This document shows, in pieces, positions 55,312 to 63,831 of a DNA stretch of 64,000 nucleotides. The notes below the pieces were generated by a model. That model saw only the letters and a list, made by a program, of their open reading frames with translations, ran no database searches and was not told the origin of the DNA. Both the position numbers and the translations under genes were made by a program. Within the stretch, counting starts at the first letter, position 1. Every line of letters starts with the position of its first letter. Origin of the DNA: Collinsella aerofaciens (lineage in GTDB: Bacteria; Actinomycetota; Coriobacteriia; Coriobacteriales; Coriobacteriaceae). Where the stretch lies: contig NZ_JAQLFL010000004.1 in assembly GCF_028206995.1 (NCBI RefSeq), forward strand, positions 1 through 64,000. Direction: 5' to 3'.

Positions 55312-56193
55312 TTACAGAATCTCAATCGTGAACGAGCGAACGATGGTCTCCTTGGGCTTGGCGACAAGGCAGCCGCGCTTATGCTCAAGTACGTCGTCCT
55401 CATCGGAGCAGGTCGAAAGGCCGCCCCAGGGCTCAACTGCCACAAAATCGCCCTCGGGCTTACTCCACACAATGAGATACGGGAAACCCTCAAAGCTCAG
55501 GCGAACGCCTTTGTCCTCGCCCTTCTTGGAAAGCGTGACCTGACGGCTCTCGAGCACATCAAAGATGGTCTCCGCAAAATCGAAGAGCTCGTGCGACAGG
55601 GGCAGCGTCTTTCCCACCATGGGGTTCTTGGAGCGGTTTGCCACGTCAATCAATCCAGTCGAGGGAACGGCGGTGCAGAGCTCCGCAGCCTCGTCTTTCT
55701 CAAAGCGCAACTCGTAGTCCGTATAGGCCTCGCCCTCATCGAGCGGACACCTAAAGCCGGGATGACCGCCAATAAAGAACGGCATGTCCTCGGTTCCCTC
55801 GTTGGTCACCTCATAGGAGACGCGCACGGCATCCCCCTCAAGCGTATAACGAGCGACAAGCTTAAACGGGTACGGATAATCGCTCAGCAGTGCGGCGTTA
55901 TCCTCCGAAGCCAGGCACATCGCCAGCTCGTTCTCGCTCTGGCTCAACAGTTTCCACTCCTGCTTGCGCGCAAAGCCGTGGCGGGCGAGCTTCACGTGAT
56001 GCCCGGCAAACGTCATGGCGCTACCATCGCGCAGGCCTCCGCAAATCGGAAAGCAGACCGGCGCCTGGCCGGACCACACTGCAGGATCGCCCTGCCACAA
56101 GTACTCTCGACCTCCGGCCTCAATCGAGGTAAACGAACCACCAGCCGTGGACACCTTAATAGAAATCGAATCGTTGGAGAGAGCGTATTCCAT
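55312..56193 (-). CDS. lacX: Aldose 1-epimerase family protein (LacX-like), copy 2
   Basis: A 293-residue paralogue of 29145-30026, keeping GGLRDG, HGFARKQEW, FIGGHPGFRCPL and VAVEPWGGLSTCSDED. The start at 56193 has AAAGGATGG upstream; the longer frame to 56328 runs antisense to the flavodoxin leader. It forms a unit with lacC2 in the same order as the first copy. Confidence 0.87.
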   Translation of the reverse strand: MEYALSNDSISIKVSTAGGSFTSIEAGGREYLWQGDPAVWSGQAPVCFPICGGLRDGSAMTFAGHHVKLARHGFARKQEWKLLSQSENELAMCLASEDNAALLSDYPYPFKLVARYTLEGDAVRVSYEVTNEGTEDMPFFIGGHPGFRCPLDEGEAYTDYELRFEKDEAAELCTAVPSTGLIDVANRSKNPMVGKTLPLSHELFDFAETIFDVLESRQVTLSKKGEDKGVRLSFEGFPYLIVWSKPEGDFVAVEPWGGLSTCSDEDDVLEHKRGCLVAKPKETIVRSFTIEIL

Positions 56194-56349
56194 TGCCCAT
56201 CCTTTCGAACAACTACTTTTTGCTCGCAAGAACCCGTCTCGGCCCTGACCAAAGGACAAACCCGCACGTTCATCGATGCGTCCGGTATCCCAGCCATGCA
56301 ACGGGGTACCATACAGACATTGATGCAATTACAGCTGAAAGGCCTTCTT

Positions 56350-56934
56350 ATGCGAACCATCATCCTCTACGCCTCGCGCCACCACGGCAACACGAAAAAG
56401 CTCGTGGACGCCATTGTCGAGGCACATCCCGAAATCGATACCCTCGACGTAAAGGCACTCGGTAAAAACGAGTACCCCGACCTGCACGAATACCATCTGA
56501 TCGGCGTCGCCACGGGCATCTATTACTCCGAGATCGACAAGGACATGGCACGTGTGCTCACCAACGTGCTGCAACCGCAGGACAAGGTGTTTGGCCTGAT
56601 GACCTACGGCGGCAAAAACAAGTGGTACGGCAAGGATATCGATGGCATCTGCCGCATGAGGCAGGCAATCTTTATGGGTGTCTACGGTTGCACCGGCTTT
56701 GATACGTGGGGCCCGTTCAAACTCACGGGCGGCGTTCAGAAGGGACACCCGACCGCCGAGGAAATTAAGGGCGCTGTCGATTTCTTCGATAAGATCGAAG
56801 ATGAGTACGGCGACATCATCGTCGAAGAGTATGCCAAGCGCGAGAAGCGTCTGGCATACGAAAAAGAGCATCCTGCGGGAGGTCTGGTGGCCGGCGTTAA
56901 GCGCACGGCAAAGAAGATCGCTAACAAGCTGTAA
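56350..56934 (+). CDS. Flavodoxin-family protein
   Basis: A 194-residue protein. The N-terminal FMN-phosphate loop reads ILYASRHHGNTKKLVDAI; the flavodoxin fold continues with LIGVATGIYYSEIDKDMA and GLMTYGGKNKW. Cysteines at CRMRQA and GCTGF are present but no ferredoxin motif. The last 30 residues are basic and amphipathic. AAAGG precedes the ATG at 56350. Frames extending upstream are antisense to lacX2 and are not part of the gene. Likely an electron carrier or NAD(P)H-linked reductase; partner unknown. Confidence 0.85.
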   Translation: MRTIILYASRHHGNTKKLVDAIVEAHPEIDTLDVKALGKNEYPDLHEYHLIGVATGIYYSEIDKDMARVLTNVLQPQDKVFGLMTYGGKNKWYGKDIDGICRMRQAIFMGVYGCTGFDTWGPFKLTGGVQKGHPTAEEIKGAVDFFDKIEDEYGDIIVEEYAKREKRLAYEKEHPAGGLVAGVKRTAKKIANKL

Positions 56935-56965
56935 CTGTTAAGGTGCTTTTGAGCGTTTAACCCAT

Positions 56966-57005
56966 ACGGCGGGTCCGAGCAGATTCGGGCCCGCCGTCTT
57001 TTTCT
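56966..57005. terminator. Terminator between convergent flavodoxin and nagA genes
   Basis: ACGGCGGGTCCGA pairs with TCGGGCCCGCCGT, followed by CTTTTTC on the plus strand. Confidence 0.9.
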
Positions 57006-57009
57006 ATCG

Positions 57010-58179
57010 TTACTCGGTAAAGGCGTTGCCGACGCTCTGACCGCCAACATACGTCTCGACGAGGGTGAGCTCATGGTCGAACACGACAAAGTCGGCGTCG
57101 CGACCCGGCATGATGCTGCCGCACTTATCCTCGATGTGCGCAGAGCGTGCCGGCACCTCGGTTGCCATGCGAATGGCGATATCGGCGCTGGCGATGCCCC
57201 AGTCGACGATGTTCTTGACACCCTGGGCAAGCGTGAGCACCGAGCCGGCGATGCTCTTGCCGTCGGCGAGCCAGCACAGGTTGTCCTTCATGATGACGTC
57301 CATGCCACCACTGGTGTAGCTGCCCTCGGGCATGCCGCCGCAACCCAGGCAGTCAGTGATAAGCACCGTGTGCTGCCAGCCCTTTGCCTGCAGCAGCGCC
57401 TTGATGGCGGCAGGGTTTACGTGCTTGCCGTCACAGATGATCTCGGCGTAGGTCTCGGGCGTGGACATGGCAGCACCCACGACACCGGGCTCGCGGTGAT
57501 GCAGCCCGCGCTGGCCGTTATAGGTATGCGTAAAGCAGCTGGCACCGGCGTTGATGGCGGCAATGCACTCATCGTAGGTGGCGTCGGAGTGACCGATGCT
57601 GGTCACCACACCCTTGGCGTTCAGAGCAGCCGCATAAGCAGCGGTTCCGTCGCGCTCGGCTGCCATGGCGCTCTTAACGATGCGACCGCCCGCAGCCTCC
57701 TGCCACTGATCGAAAACCTCCTCAGAGGGATCGATCAGGTAAGCGGGATTCTGCGCGCCCACGTGCTTCATGGTAAAGAAGGGGCCCTCCAGGTAGATGC
57801 CTTGAATGCGTGCACCGCAGAAGTCGGGGCCGCGACCCTCGTCCGCCTGGGCGATAGCGGCGCAGGCGTCCTTGATCTGCTCAACGCCATCGGTGAACGT
57901 CGTGGGCAGCCAGCTGGTGGTACCGCGACGGGCGAGCTCGGTCGAGCTGATATCGATGCCCTCGGGATCGTTATCGGTAGTTGAGTGGTTGTAGAAGCCA
58001 TGGATGTGAGTATCGACCATGCCCGGTGCAATCCACGATCCCGTGTAGTCCTTAATCTCGCAAGAGGGCTCGTCGGCCTGCCAAGCGCCAAAGACGCCAT
58101 CCTCGACCATAAGATAGCCGCCCAGTTGCGGACCTGCCGGCAAGAAGAACTTGTCAGCCTTAATTGCGTACGTGCTCAT
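57010..58179 (-). CDS. nagA: N-acetylhexosamine-6-phosphate deacetylase
   Basis: Removes acetate from N-acetylglucosamine 6-phosphate or N-acetylgalactosamine 6-phosphate. The 389-residue amidohydrolase has DTHIHGFYNH, the metal Glu in IYLEGPFFTMKH, metal His in TSIGHSDATYDE and FTHTYNGQRG, and the catalytic Asp in LITDCLG. FTHTYNGQ differs from the FTHLFNAM of many NagA proteins. The ATG at 58179 has AAGGAG upstream. Beside agaS and an Aga-type PTS, the galactosamine form (AgaA role) is likely. Confidence 0.9.
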   Translation of the reverse strand: MSTYAIKADKFFLPAGPQLGGYLMVEDGVFGAWQADEPSCEIKDYTGSWIAPGMVDTHIHGFYNHSTTDNDPEGIDISSTELARRGTTSWLPTTFTDGVEQIKDACAAIAQADEGRGPDFCGARIQGIYLEGPFFTMKHVGAQNPAYLIDPSEEVFDQWQEAAGGRIVKSAMAAERDGTAAYAAALNAKGVVTSIGHSDATYDECIAAINAGASCFTHTYNGQRGLHHREPGVVGAAMSTPETYAEIICDGKHVNPAAIKALLQAKGWQHTVLITDCLGCGGMPEGSYTSGGMDVIMKDNLCWLADGKSIAGSVLTLAQGVKNIVDWGIASADIAIRMATEVPARSAHIEDKCGSIMPGRDADFVVFDHELTLVETYVGGQSVGNAFTE

Positions 58180-58242
58180 ATGCACTCCTTGCTTCTAAAG
58201 CAGTTGACTGTGGTGTTGCTTATACCCAGCTCATGTAAAAAC

Positions 58243-58280
58243 AAAAAGCGCCCGCCCGCCGTTATGAGCGGACGGGCGCC
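58243..58280 (-). terminator. Terminator after agaS
   Basis: GCGCCCGCCCGC pairs with GCGGACGGGCGC; on the minus strand TTTTTGTTTTT follows. It separates agaS from nagA. Confidence 0.9.
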
Positions 58281-58297
58281 CTTACAGGGGGACGCGA

Positions 58298-59464
58298 TTA
58301 AGCGGTGAAGGGGTGAATCGTCACGCCCTTAACCACGCGGTTGACCGTGCCGGTGGGACTCGGCGTATCGGGCGTGTTGCCCACGCGCACGGAGTTGAGC
58401 AGGCTGATAGCCTGGGCAAACATCACGAACGGCAGAGCAAGGTAGCCCTCGGGAAGCGCCTCGTAGCCCTTAAAGGTGAAGGACTCGCCCTCGTAGACGG
58501 TGGCGCCATCCTGCTGAACGGCGACGGTATGCTGAGCGATGTCGTCGCCACCGATCTCGTTGAGGATGTCGATGTCGTACTGACGGGTGTAGGCGTCGTT
58601 GTTGACGAACACGAAGACGAGCGTCTTATCGTCGACGAAGGACTTAGGTCCATGACGATAGCCCATGGAGGTGTCGTAGGAAGTAGCGACCAGACCGTGA
58701 GCAAGCTCGAGGATCTTGAGCTGGCTCTCCTGAGCAAGGCCACCGAAGGAGCCAGAACCCAGGTAGGTCACACGGTTGAAGTCGCCGGCAAGGTAATCGG
58801 CGATCTCGGGCTCGCGGGAGATGACCTCTTCGCCCATCTTGGCGATGGTCTCGACCCACTCGGCCTTCTGCTCATCGGAAGCCTCGTCAAAGATGAGGGT
58901 GGAGAGCAGGGTCATGCAGGTGTAAGAACCGGTCATGGCGAAGCCCTTGTCGTTGGCGCGCGGGATGAGCAGCGTCAGCGCATTGGGGTCATCGGCGGAC
59001 TCGACGGCCAGCTTGCCCTCGGGAGCGCAGGTGATGTTGAGGAACTTGACGTTGTGGACGAGCTCCTTGGCAACGGCGACGGCGGCAAGGCTCTCGGGGC
59101 TGTTGCCGGAACGGGCGAAGGAAACCACGAGTGTGGGATCCTCGGCGCGCAGGAAGTCACGCGGAGCGCTCACGATGTCGGTCGTGGCGATGGGCTTAAA
59201 GTCGTAGAGATCAGTGTTGCCGGCGTGACGCAGGTACGGAGCGCAGGTATCGCCCACGTAGTCAGAAGTACCGGCACCAGTGAAGACAACGGACAGACGG
59301 CCCTCGCCCATGGCGCGAGCCTCGGCCAGGAAGGCCTCGATGGCCTCCTTGTTCTCGCGGTAGATGTTGAGCGTATCACGCCAAAGCTCGGGCTGCTGGG
59401 CAATCTCGGCCGTGGTGATCTGGGCGCCGAGCTCGGTGAGCTCCTCGACACTCTTCTCGAACAT
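58298..59464 (-). CDS. agaS: AgaS-type sugar isomerase/deaminase (SIS domains)
   Basis: A 388-residue protein with two SIS domains, like AgaS, which converts galactosamine 6-phosphate to tagatose 6-phosphate and ammonia. Marks are VFTGAGTSDYVGDT near 60-73, VSFARSGNSPESLA, YLGSGSFGGLAQESQLKILEL and GYRHGPKSFV. It is followed by nagA. Upstream lies a GntR operator palindrome (59526-59539), and the GntR gene is just beyond. The sequence AGAGGTATTAG precedes the ATG. Confidence 0.92.
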   Translation of the reverse strand: MFEKSVEELTELGAQITTAEIAQQPELWRDTLNIYRENKEAIEAFLAEARAMGEGRLSVVFTGAGTSDYVGDTCAPYLRHAGNTDLYDFKPIATTDIVSAPRDFLRAEDPTLVVSFARSGNSPESLAAVAVAKELVHNVKFLNITCAPEGKLAVESADDPNALTLLIPRANDKGFAMTGSYTCMTLLSTLIFDEASDEQKAEWVETIAKMGEEVISREPEIADYLAGDFNRVTYLGSGSFGGLAQESQLKILELAHGLVATSYDTSMGYRHGPKSFVDDKTLVFVFVNNDAYTRQYDIDILNEIGGDDIAQHTVAVQQDGATVYEGESFTFKGYEALPEGYLALPFVMFAQAISLLNSVRVGNTPDTPSPTGTVNRVVKGVTIHPFTA

Positions 59465-59525
59465 TTCTAATACCTCTCTCTAGAAGTAATCCTCTGACGT
59501 GCAATTATACACTTCGGTTGGTTAT

Positions 59526-59539
59526 CTGGTAGTAACCAG
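59526..59539. promoter_or_regulatory. GntR operator upstream of agaS
   Basis: CTGGTAGTAACCAG is a near-palindrome. The same core ACTGGTAGTAACCA lies upstream of the PTS operon at 63818-63831. Confidence 0.75.
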
Positions 59540-59578
59540 TTAAATGCAAAGAATCATCACATGAAAACACTGGAGGCG

Positions 59579-60310
59579 CTAAACGTTGCGCTGGTGATAA
59601 ACCTTGTATTTAAACTGATCGGCACGAGCAACCGAGAGCGTATACTCCACAACCTCGTTTGACTCGTTATACGTTGTACGGACCAAATCGAGCACGGGCG
59701 AGCCCTCGACAATTCCCAAAAGGTGGGCATCGGTGGGACGGGCTATGCTCGCATAGAATTCCTCTTCGGCCACACGTATCTTTTGCTGAAAGTCTTGCTC
59801 AATCACATCGTAAAGCGGCTTACGCTCCAGCAGCGGTCGCTTTAGGGACAGAAATTGACGAACCGGTAGATAGCTGCGTTCGACCATCATGGGCATGTTG
59901 TCGGCAGAACGAAGGCGCTTAAGCTTAAAAATGCGATCACCGATACGCAATCCCATATGCTCGGCCAGATTCTTATCGGCCTCCATCTCGCAAAACTCGA
60001 GAATCGTGGTCTCGGGGTCGCGACCCATCGCGCGCATCTGCTCAGTAAAGCTGTAGGACTGCATAAGATTGGTTGCCTTTGCCGAACGGTCGGTCACAAA
60101 GGTACCGCGACCGTGCTGCCGAACCACCAGTCCTAAACGCTCCAGTTCCTGCAGAGCCAGGCGTACCGTAGTGCGCGAGAGACCATAGCGCTCCGAAAGT
60201 TCGCGCTCGGAAGGAATCATGTCACCGGCGCGATATTCATGGTCAATCTTTTCGGTCAGAATATCGACCAGCTGATCGTACAGCGGTTGCTTACGCGCTC
60301 CGATCGCCAT
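59579..60310 (-). CDS. GntR-family regulator with UTRA domain
   Basis: A 243-residue HutC-subfamily protein. The winged helix (IPSERELSERYGLSRTTVRLALQELERLGLVVRQHGRGTFV) spans about residues 30-72 and the UTRA ligand domain 90-235 (YLPVRQFLSL, VLDLVRTTYNESNEVVEYT). It is close in form to NagR/YvoA and AgaR-type regulators of amino-sugar use. Shared operators at agaS and the PTS promoter place it as the local regulator. It lies between agaS and the EIID gene, all on the minus strand. Confidence 0.92.
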   Translation of the reverse strand: MAIGARKQPLYDQLVDILTEKIDHEYRAGDMIPSERELSERYGLSRTTVRLALQELERLGLVVRQHGRGTFVTDRSAKATNLMQSYSFTEQMRAMGRDPETTILEFCEMEADKNLAEHMGLRIGDRIFKLKRLRSADNMPMMVERSYLPVRQFLSLKRPLLERKPLYDVIEQDFQQKIRVAEEEFYASIARPTDAHLLGIVEGSPVLDLVRTTYNESNEVVEYTLSVARADQFKYKVYHQRNV

Positions 60311-60396
60311 CCTATCCTCCCTTTTGCTCGAATTCGGCTAACTACCTAGGGTGTTAAGCATTATCAGTCCGCAACACCCGAATCATCAAGAAAACA

Positions 60397-60430
60397 AAAG
60401 CCGCGCGCTCTTTCGAGCACGCGGCTTTTA
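60397..60430 (-). terminator. Terminator of the amino-sugar PTS operon
   Basis: AAAAGCCGCGCGCTC pairs with GAGCACGCGGCTTTT; TTTTGTTTTC follows on the minus strand. Confidence 0.92.
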
Positions 60431-60495
60431 ACATACACATGGCTTAAGGGGTCGGGGTGTGAGCCGCGTAGGGACACACCCCTCAAGCTAGAGCC

Positions 60496-61578
60496 TTACC
60501 AGATGCTCGGCCAGAGACCAAGCGGGCCAGCGCCCAGGATGCCAAGGACAAAGAGCAGGAGAATGCCCTTGGTCGGGGTCCAGCTGTGCTTAGCGAACAT
60601 GTAGTAAAGCAGCAGCGTAAGCATAAGCGGGACGAGCTTCGGGACGATGGTGTTGAGGGTGTCGGCAACGGAGAAGTTGACCGGATCCTCGGTGACGGTG
60701 CCGTAGGTAACGGACTCCATGCCGTTGCCCAGATCGGTGACGCCGCACTCGACAGCGTTGCCGTCGGCATCGGAAGCGGTGAGGGCGTTGCCGTCCTCAT
60801 CGGTCATGGCGATGGTGCCGGCCTCAGCGGTCTCGGTATCGATGCCCTCCATACCGGTGAAGTTCTCGGCCTCCTTCTCGGAGACGATCACGGTAGTAGC
60901 GGAGAGGCCACGGGTGGTGCCGTTGGGGATCTGGAGGTTGATCTGGGTGCCACCCATGGTGACGACCAGGCAACCGACGACGAAGACGCCCATGATGGAA
61001 GCGGCACGCGTGAAGGCCTGCATGTTGGCAGTCAGAGCGTCAATAGCGCTGGTGCCAAGCTTGTAGGACCAGTTCATGAGCCAGAAGCGCAGAGCGAACT
61101 GGACGACGTTGAAGATCACCAGGAAGATGATCGGTGCAGCGGCGTTGCCGTTGATGGCCATGTTGGAGGTGATGCCGGCCGTGATAGGCACGAGCGTCAG
61201 CCAGAACAGAGCGTCACCGATACCACCGAGCGGGCCCATTGCGGCAACGCGGACGGCGCGGATCGTGGGGATGTCAACCTTGTTCTGCTCGAGCGAAAGC
61301 ACGATACCCATAACAAAGGTGACGAGGAACGGGTGGGTGTTGAAGAACTCCAGGTTGTGGCTCATGGAAGCCGCGAGGTCGTTCTTGTTGGTGTGGATCT
61401 TCTCCAGACCGGGGATGATGGAGTAGAGCCAGCCAGCAGCCTGCATACGCTCGTAGTTGAACGAGGCCTGCAGGAAGCAGGAGCGCCAAGCCATCTTGTT
61501 GAGGGTCTTCTGGTCGAGCTGCGGAGCAGGAGTGAGATCCTCGTAGTGCTCCGGGATCACATACTCATTAGATGCCAT
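60496..61578 (-). CDS. Mannose-family PTS EIID component with inserted segment
   Basis: A 360-residue membrane protein of the EIID type (KMAWRSCFLQASFNYERMQAAGW, GPLGGIGDALFWLTLVP). The usual length is about 270-290. The extra length is an acidic segment at about 215-290, between ASIMGVFVVGCLVVTMG and VPKLVPLMLTLLLYYMF, rich in Glu, Asp and Thr (for example IAMTDEDGNALTASDADGNA). It probably faces outward. The ATG at 61578 has GGAGG upstream, and the gene overlaps the EIIC gene by 11 bases. Last gene of the operon. Confidence 0.92.
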   Translation of the reverse strand: MASNEYVIPEHYEDLTPAPQLDQKTLNKMAWRSCFLQASFNYERMQAAGWLYSIIPGLEKIHTNKNDLAASMSHNLEFFNTHPFLVTFVMGIVLSLEQNKVDIPTIRAVRVAAMGPLGGIGDALFWLTLVPITAGITSNMAINGNAAAPIIFLVIFNVVQFALRFWLMNWSYKLGTSAIDALTANMQAFTRAASIMGVFVVGCLVVTMGGTQINLQIPNGTTRGLSATTVIVSEKEAENFTGMEGIDTETAEAGTIAMTDEDGNALTASDADGNAVECGVTDLGNGMESVTYGTVTEDPVNFSVADTLNTIVPKLVPLMLTLLLYYMFAKHSWTPTKGILLLFVLGILGAGPLGLWPSIW

Positions 61579-62368
61579 CTTCGAAGTCACCTCCGTCAGA
61601 AACAGCTGCACCCTTCAGCTCGGTCTGCTGCTGGAAGTCCCAGAAAGCGATGCCGAAGCCGATGAGAGCGAGGATGAGCAGGGCAGGGGTTGCCAGAGAA
61701 TCGTTGGCAACGGTGATGAGCGCGAGGCCAAAGCCCATGAGGAAGAAGCCCCACATATCGCGGTTCATCATAACCTTGAGCAGGACGGCGAAGCCGACGA
61801 AGCGCATCATGCCGCCTGCAGCGGAGAGACCGGTCTGCAGCCAGGTCGGGATGGCGGAAGCGATGGTCTGACCGATGGTAGCGCCAGCGATGAAGAACAG
61901 GGTGACGACGACAGCGAAGATCAGGCCGAGCAGAGCCATGGCGAAGTAGTTCAGACGCTCGATACCCTTGGTGTCAGCGTTGTGAGCCATGTTGTCCGCG
62001 GAGGACATGAGCGGCGACATAAGCGTGAAGACCAGGGTAACGCCGAGCTGACCAAGCAGAGCGAACGGAATGGCAAGGCCGACTGCCGCGTTGGGCTCGA
62101 GGCCCGTAGCGATAGCGAGAATGGCTGCCATGATGCCGCCGATAACGGCGTTAGGCGGCTGAGCACCTCCGATCGGCATGTTGCCGATCGTCATGAGCTG
62201 ATAAGTACCACCCACGAGAAGACCGGTGTTGAGGTCGCCAAGGATAAGACCGATGACGGCGCCGGTGACGATGGGCTGATAGAGAGACTCGAGGAAGTTA
62301 AACTGGTCGATTGCCGCGACGAACGTGACGATGAAGACCAGAGCGACCTGGAAGATCGTGTATTCCAT
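61568..62368 (-). CDS. Mannose-family PTS EIIC component
   Basis: A 266-residue membrane protein of the EIIC Man/Sor family. IGLILGDLNTGLLVGGTYQLMTIG and the IGGAQPPNAVIGGIMA stretch are typical, with about seven further hydrophobic segments. It works with EIID to form the membrane channel. AGGAG precedes the ATG at 62368. It lies 90 bases after the EIIB gene. Confidence 0.94.
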   Translation of the reverse strand: MEYTIFQVALVFIVTFVAAIDQFNFLESLYQPIVTGAVIGLILGDLNTGLLVGGTYQLMTIGNMPIGGAQPPNAVIGGIMAAILAIATGLEPNAAVGLAIPFALLGQLGVTLVFTLMSPLMSSADNMAHNADTKGIERLNYFAMALLGLIFAVVVTLFFIAGATIGQTIASAIPTWLQTGLSAAGGMMRFVGFAVLLKVMMNRDMWGFFLMGFGLALITVANDSLATPALLILALIGFGIAFWDFQQQTELKGAAVSDGGDFEDGI

Positions 62369-62458
62369 CTTGCTCCTCCTTTCAAAATGTATGTACGCAC
62401 TTTGGATATCACGTACAGAATGTCAGGGTTTCACTCCTGACAACGTGGATCACGAGGA

Positions 62459-62941
62459 TTACGAGAAGAGCTTGCTCGTGTCCTCAACAGGCGTGCTCGG
62501 AACGCGCCTGATCTCCAACTCCACCCCCAATTCCTGCAGCTCTTTAAACGCAGCGACATCCTCGTCGTTAACTGCGACGGAGGTGGCGACTTGGCGCTTT
62601 CCTTCCGACATGTGCATGTTGCCGATGTTTACCTTCTTTATAGGCACACCGCCCTTGACGAGCGTAAGCACGTCTTCCGGTGTTTCGGCCACGATGAAGA
62701 TCTTCTGGCGCGGGCTCGCCTTGCCGATGACGTCGATGGTCTTCTGCAGGGAGAAGAAACGCGTAGCGACGCCGGTGGGAGCGGCCATCTTCATGAGGTT
62801 CTGGCGCATGGTGTTGGTCGACACGTCGTCGTTGGCGACGAGGATGAGGTTGGAGCCCAGGGTGGAGTTCCACTGGGTGGCAACCTGACCATGAACCAGT
62901 CGGTTATCGATGCGGGTAAGAAGAATGTTGGGTTCTGCCAT
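62459..62941 (-). CDS. Mannose-family PTS EIIB component
   Basis: A 160-residue cytoplasmic phosphocarrier. The phosphorylated His17 lies in RIDNRLVHGQVATQW. Other marks are RQNLMKMAAPTGV and LVKGGVPIKKVNIGNMHM. Closest forms are those of N-acetylgalactosamine and hyaluronan-disaccharide PTS. GAAAGGAAG precedes the ATG. The orphan EIIB at 52003 is a paralogue that lacks the His. Confidence 0.94.
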   Translation of the reverse strand: MAEPNILLTRIDNRLVHGQVATQWNSTLGSNLILVANDDVSTNTMRQNLMKMAAPTGVATRFFSLQKTIDVIGKASPRQKIFIVAETPEDVLTLVKGGVPIKKVNIGNMHMSEGKRQVATSVAVNDEDVAAFKELQELGVELEIRRVPSTPVEDTSKLFS

Positions 62942-62977
62942 GTTGATCAGCTTCCTTTCGTTGATTGCTGACGACAG

Positions 62978-63259
62978 TTACTTGATCTCCTGAATCGCGT
63001 AACGCGAAACATCTACGACGGCACCGGATCGGACTTTGATTTGGACCTTATCGCCTTCGATGCCCTTGACGGTTCCGTAGATACCGCCGGCGAAAAGGAC
63101 CTCCTGACCCGGCTTGAGCTCGGTGTGCAGCTCTTTGAAGTACTTCTGCTTCTTCTTCATGTTGATCTGAGACCAAATGGTGTAAATCACACCCATGATG
63201 GCAAGAAGACCTAAAAGAGCGACCGAGGAGCTCAGGACGCTAGCTCCGAAATCGGCCAT
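62978..63259 (-). CDS. yajC: YajC-family protein within the PTS operon
   Basis: A 93-residue protein with one N-terminal membrane segment (12-30) and the YajC domain (KKKQKYFKELHTELKPGQEVLFAGGIYGTVKGIEGDKVQIKV). YajC normally accompanies SecDF in protein export, but this copy lies between EIIA and EIIB and overlaps EIIA by one base in TAATG. Similar placement is known in streptococcal hyaluronan-type PTS operons. Its role there is not established. Confidence 0.9.
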   Translation of the reverse strand: MADFGASVLSSSVALLGLLAIMGVIYTIWSQINMKKKQKYFKELHTELKPGQEVLFAGGIYGTVKGIEGDKVQIKVRSGAVVDVSRYAIQEIK

Positions 63260-63702
63260 TAGATGCCGTCCTCGTCGCCGAAGATATCCTCTTCCTCGGC
63301 ACCAGCCACGGAGGCGACCGTCTGAGCGGTGATGCCCGTCTGGCCAACGGTCACGGCCTGCTCGCCAAGCTCGGCGAGCGTGGCGTTGCCGCGGAGGAAC
63401 AGAAGCTCAATAACCATGGGAAGGTTAGTTCCAGTCAGAATCTCGACGTTGTCGACATCCTGGGCAATCATCATTGCCTGGTTGAACGGGGTACCACCAA
63501 GCAGATCGGTAAAGACGAGCACGCCGTCGCACTCCTCGCGCATGGCGGTAATAGCGGCGCGGAGATCCTCACCGTAGGAAGCAGCCTGGTCGCCCTCGAA
63601 AGGAACGACGGTAAAAGCGGGCTGGTCACCAGCGACCATAGCGATAGCGCTTGCAAGGCCGGGTGCGAACTGTCCATGACCGGTAAGAATAAAGCCAACC
63701 AT
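63259..63702 (-). CDS. Mannose-family PTS EIIA component
   Basis: A 147-residue protein with the phosphorylated His9 in VGFILTGHGQFAPGLASA and the FTDLLGGTPFNQAMM motif. It passes phosphate from HPr to the EIIB. The acidic tail (EEEDIFGDEDGI) is typical of stand-alone EIIA. GAAGGGAAATTTGA precedes the ATG. It is first in the operon EIIA-yajC-EIIB-EIIC-EIID. Confidence 0.94.
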   Translation of the reverse strand: MVGFILTGHGQFAPGLASAIAMVAGDQPAFTVVPFEGDQAASYGEDLRAAITAMREECDGVLVFTDLLGGTPFNQAMMIAQDVDNVEILTGTNLPMVIELLFLRGNATLAELGEQAVTVGQTGITAQTVASVAGAEEEDIFGDEDGI

Positions 63703-63800
63703 TCAAATTTCCCTTCCGAAGGTGTGTACAATCTGAGTCCGATAGTTTTCGGAAGCCAGCGGGCAGACGCCCTTAAAGCTTCTTGGAAAGCGTTCTTTGA

Positions 63801-63831
63801 AGACCAGTGGTCTCTCAACTGGTAGTAACCA
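63801..63831. promoter_or_regulatory. Two GntR-type operators upstream of the PTS operon
   Basis: AGACCAGTGGTCT (63801-63813, palindrome) and ACTGGTAGTAACCA (63818-63831) lie about 100 bases before the EIIA start, just downstream of a TATAGT on the minus strand. The second matches the agaS site at 59526. Confidence 0.75.

Noticed and set aside
55279..56349. N-terminal extension of the flavodoxin frame
   Set aside because: It runs antisense to lacX2; the ATG at 56350 has its own ribosome site and begins the flavodoxin fold.
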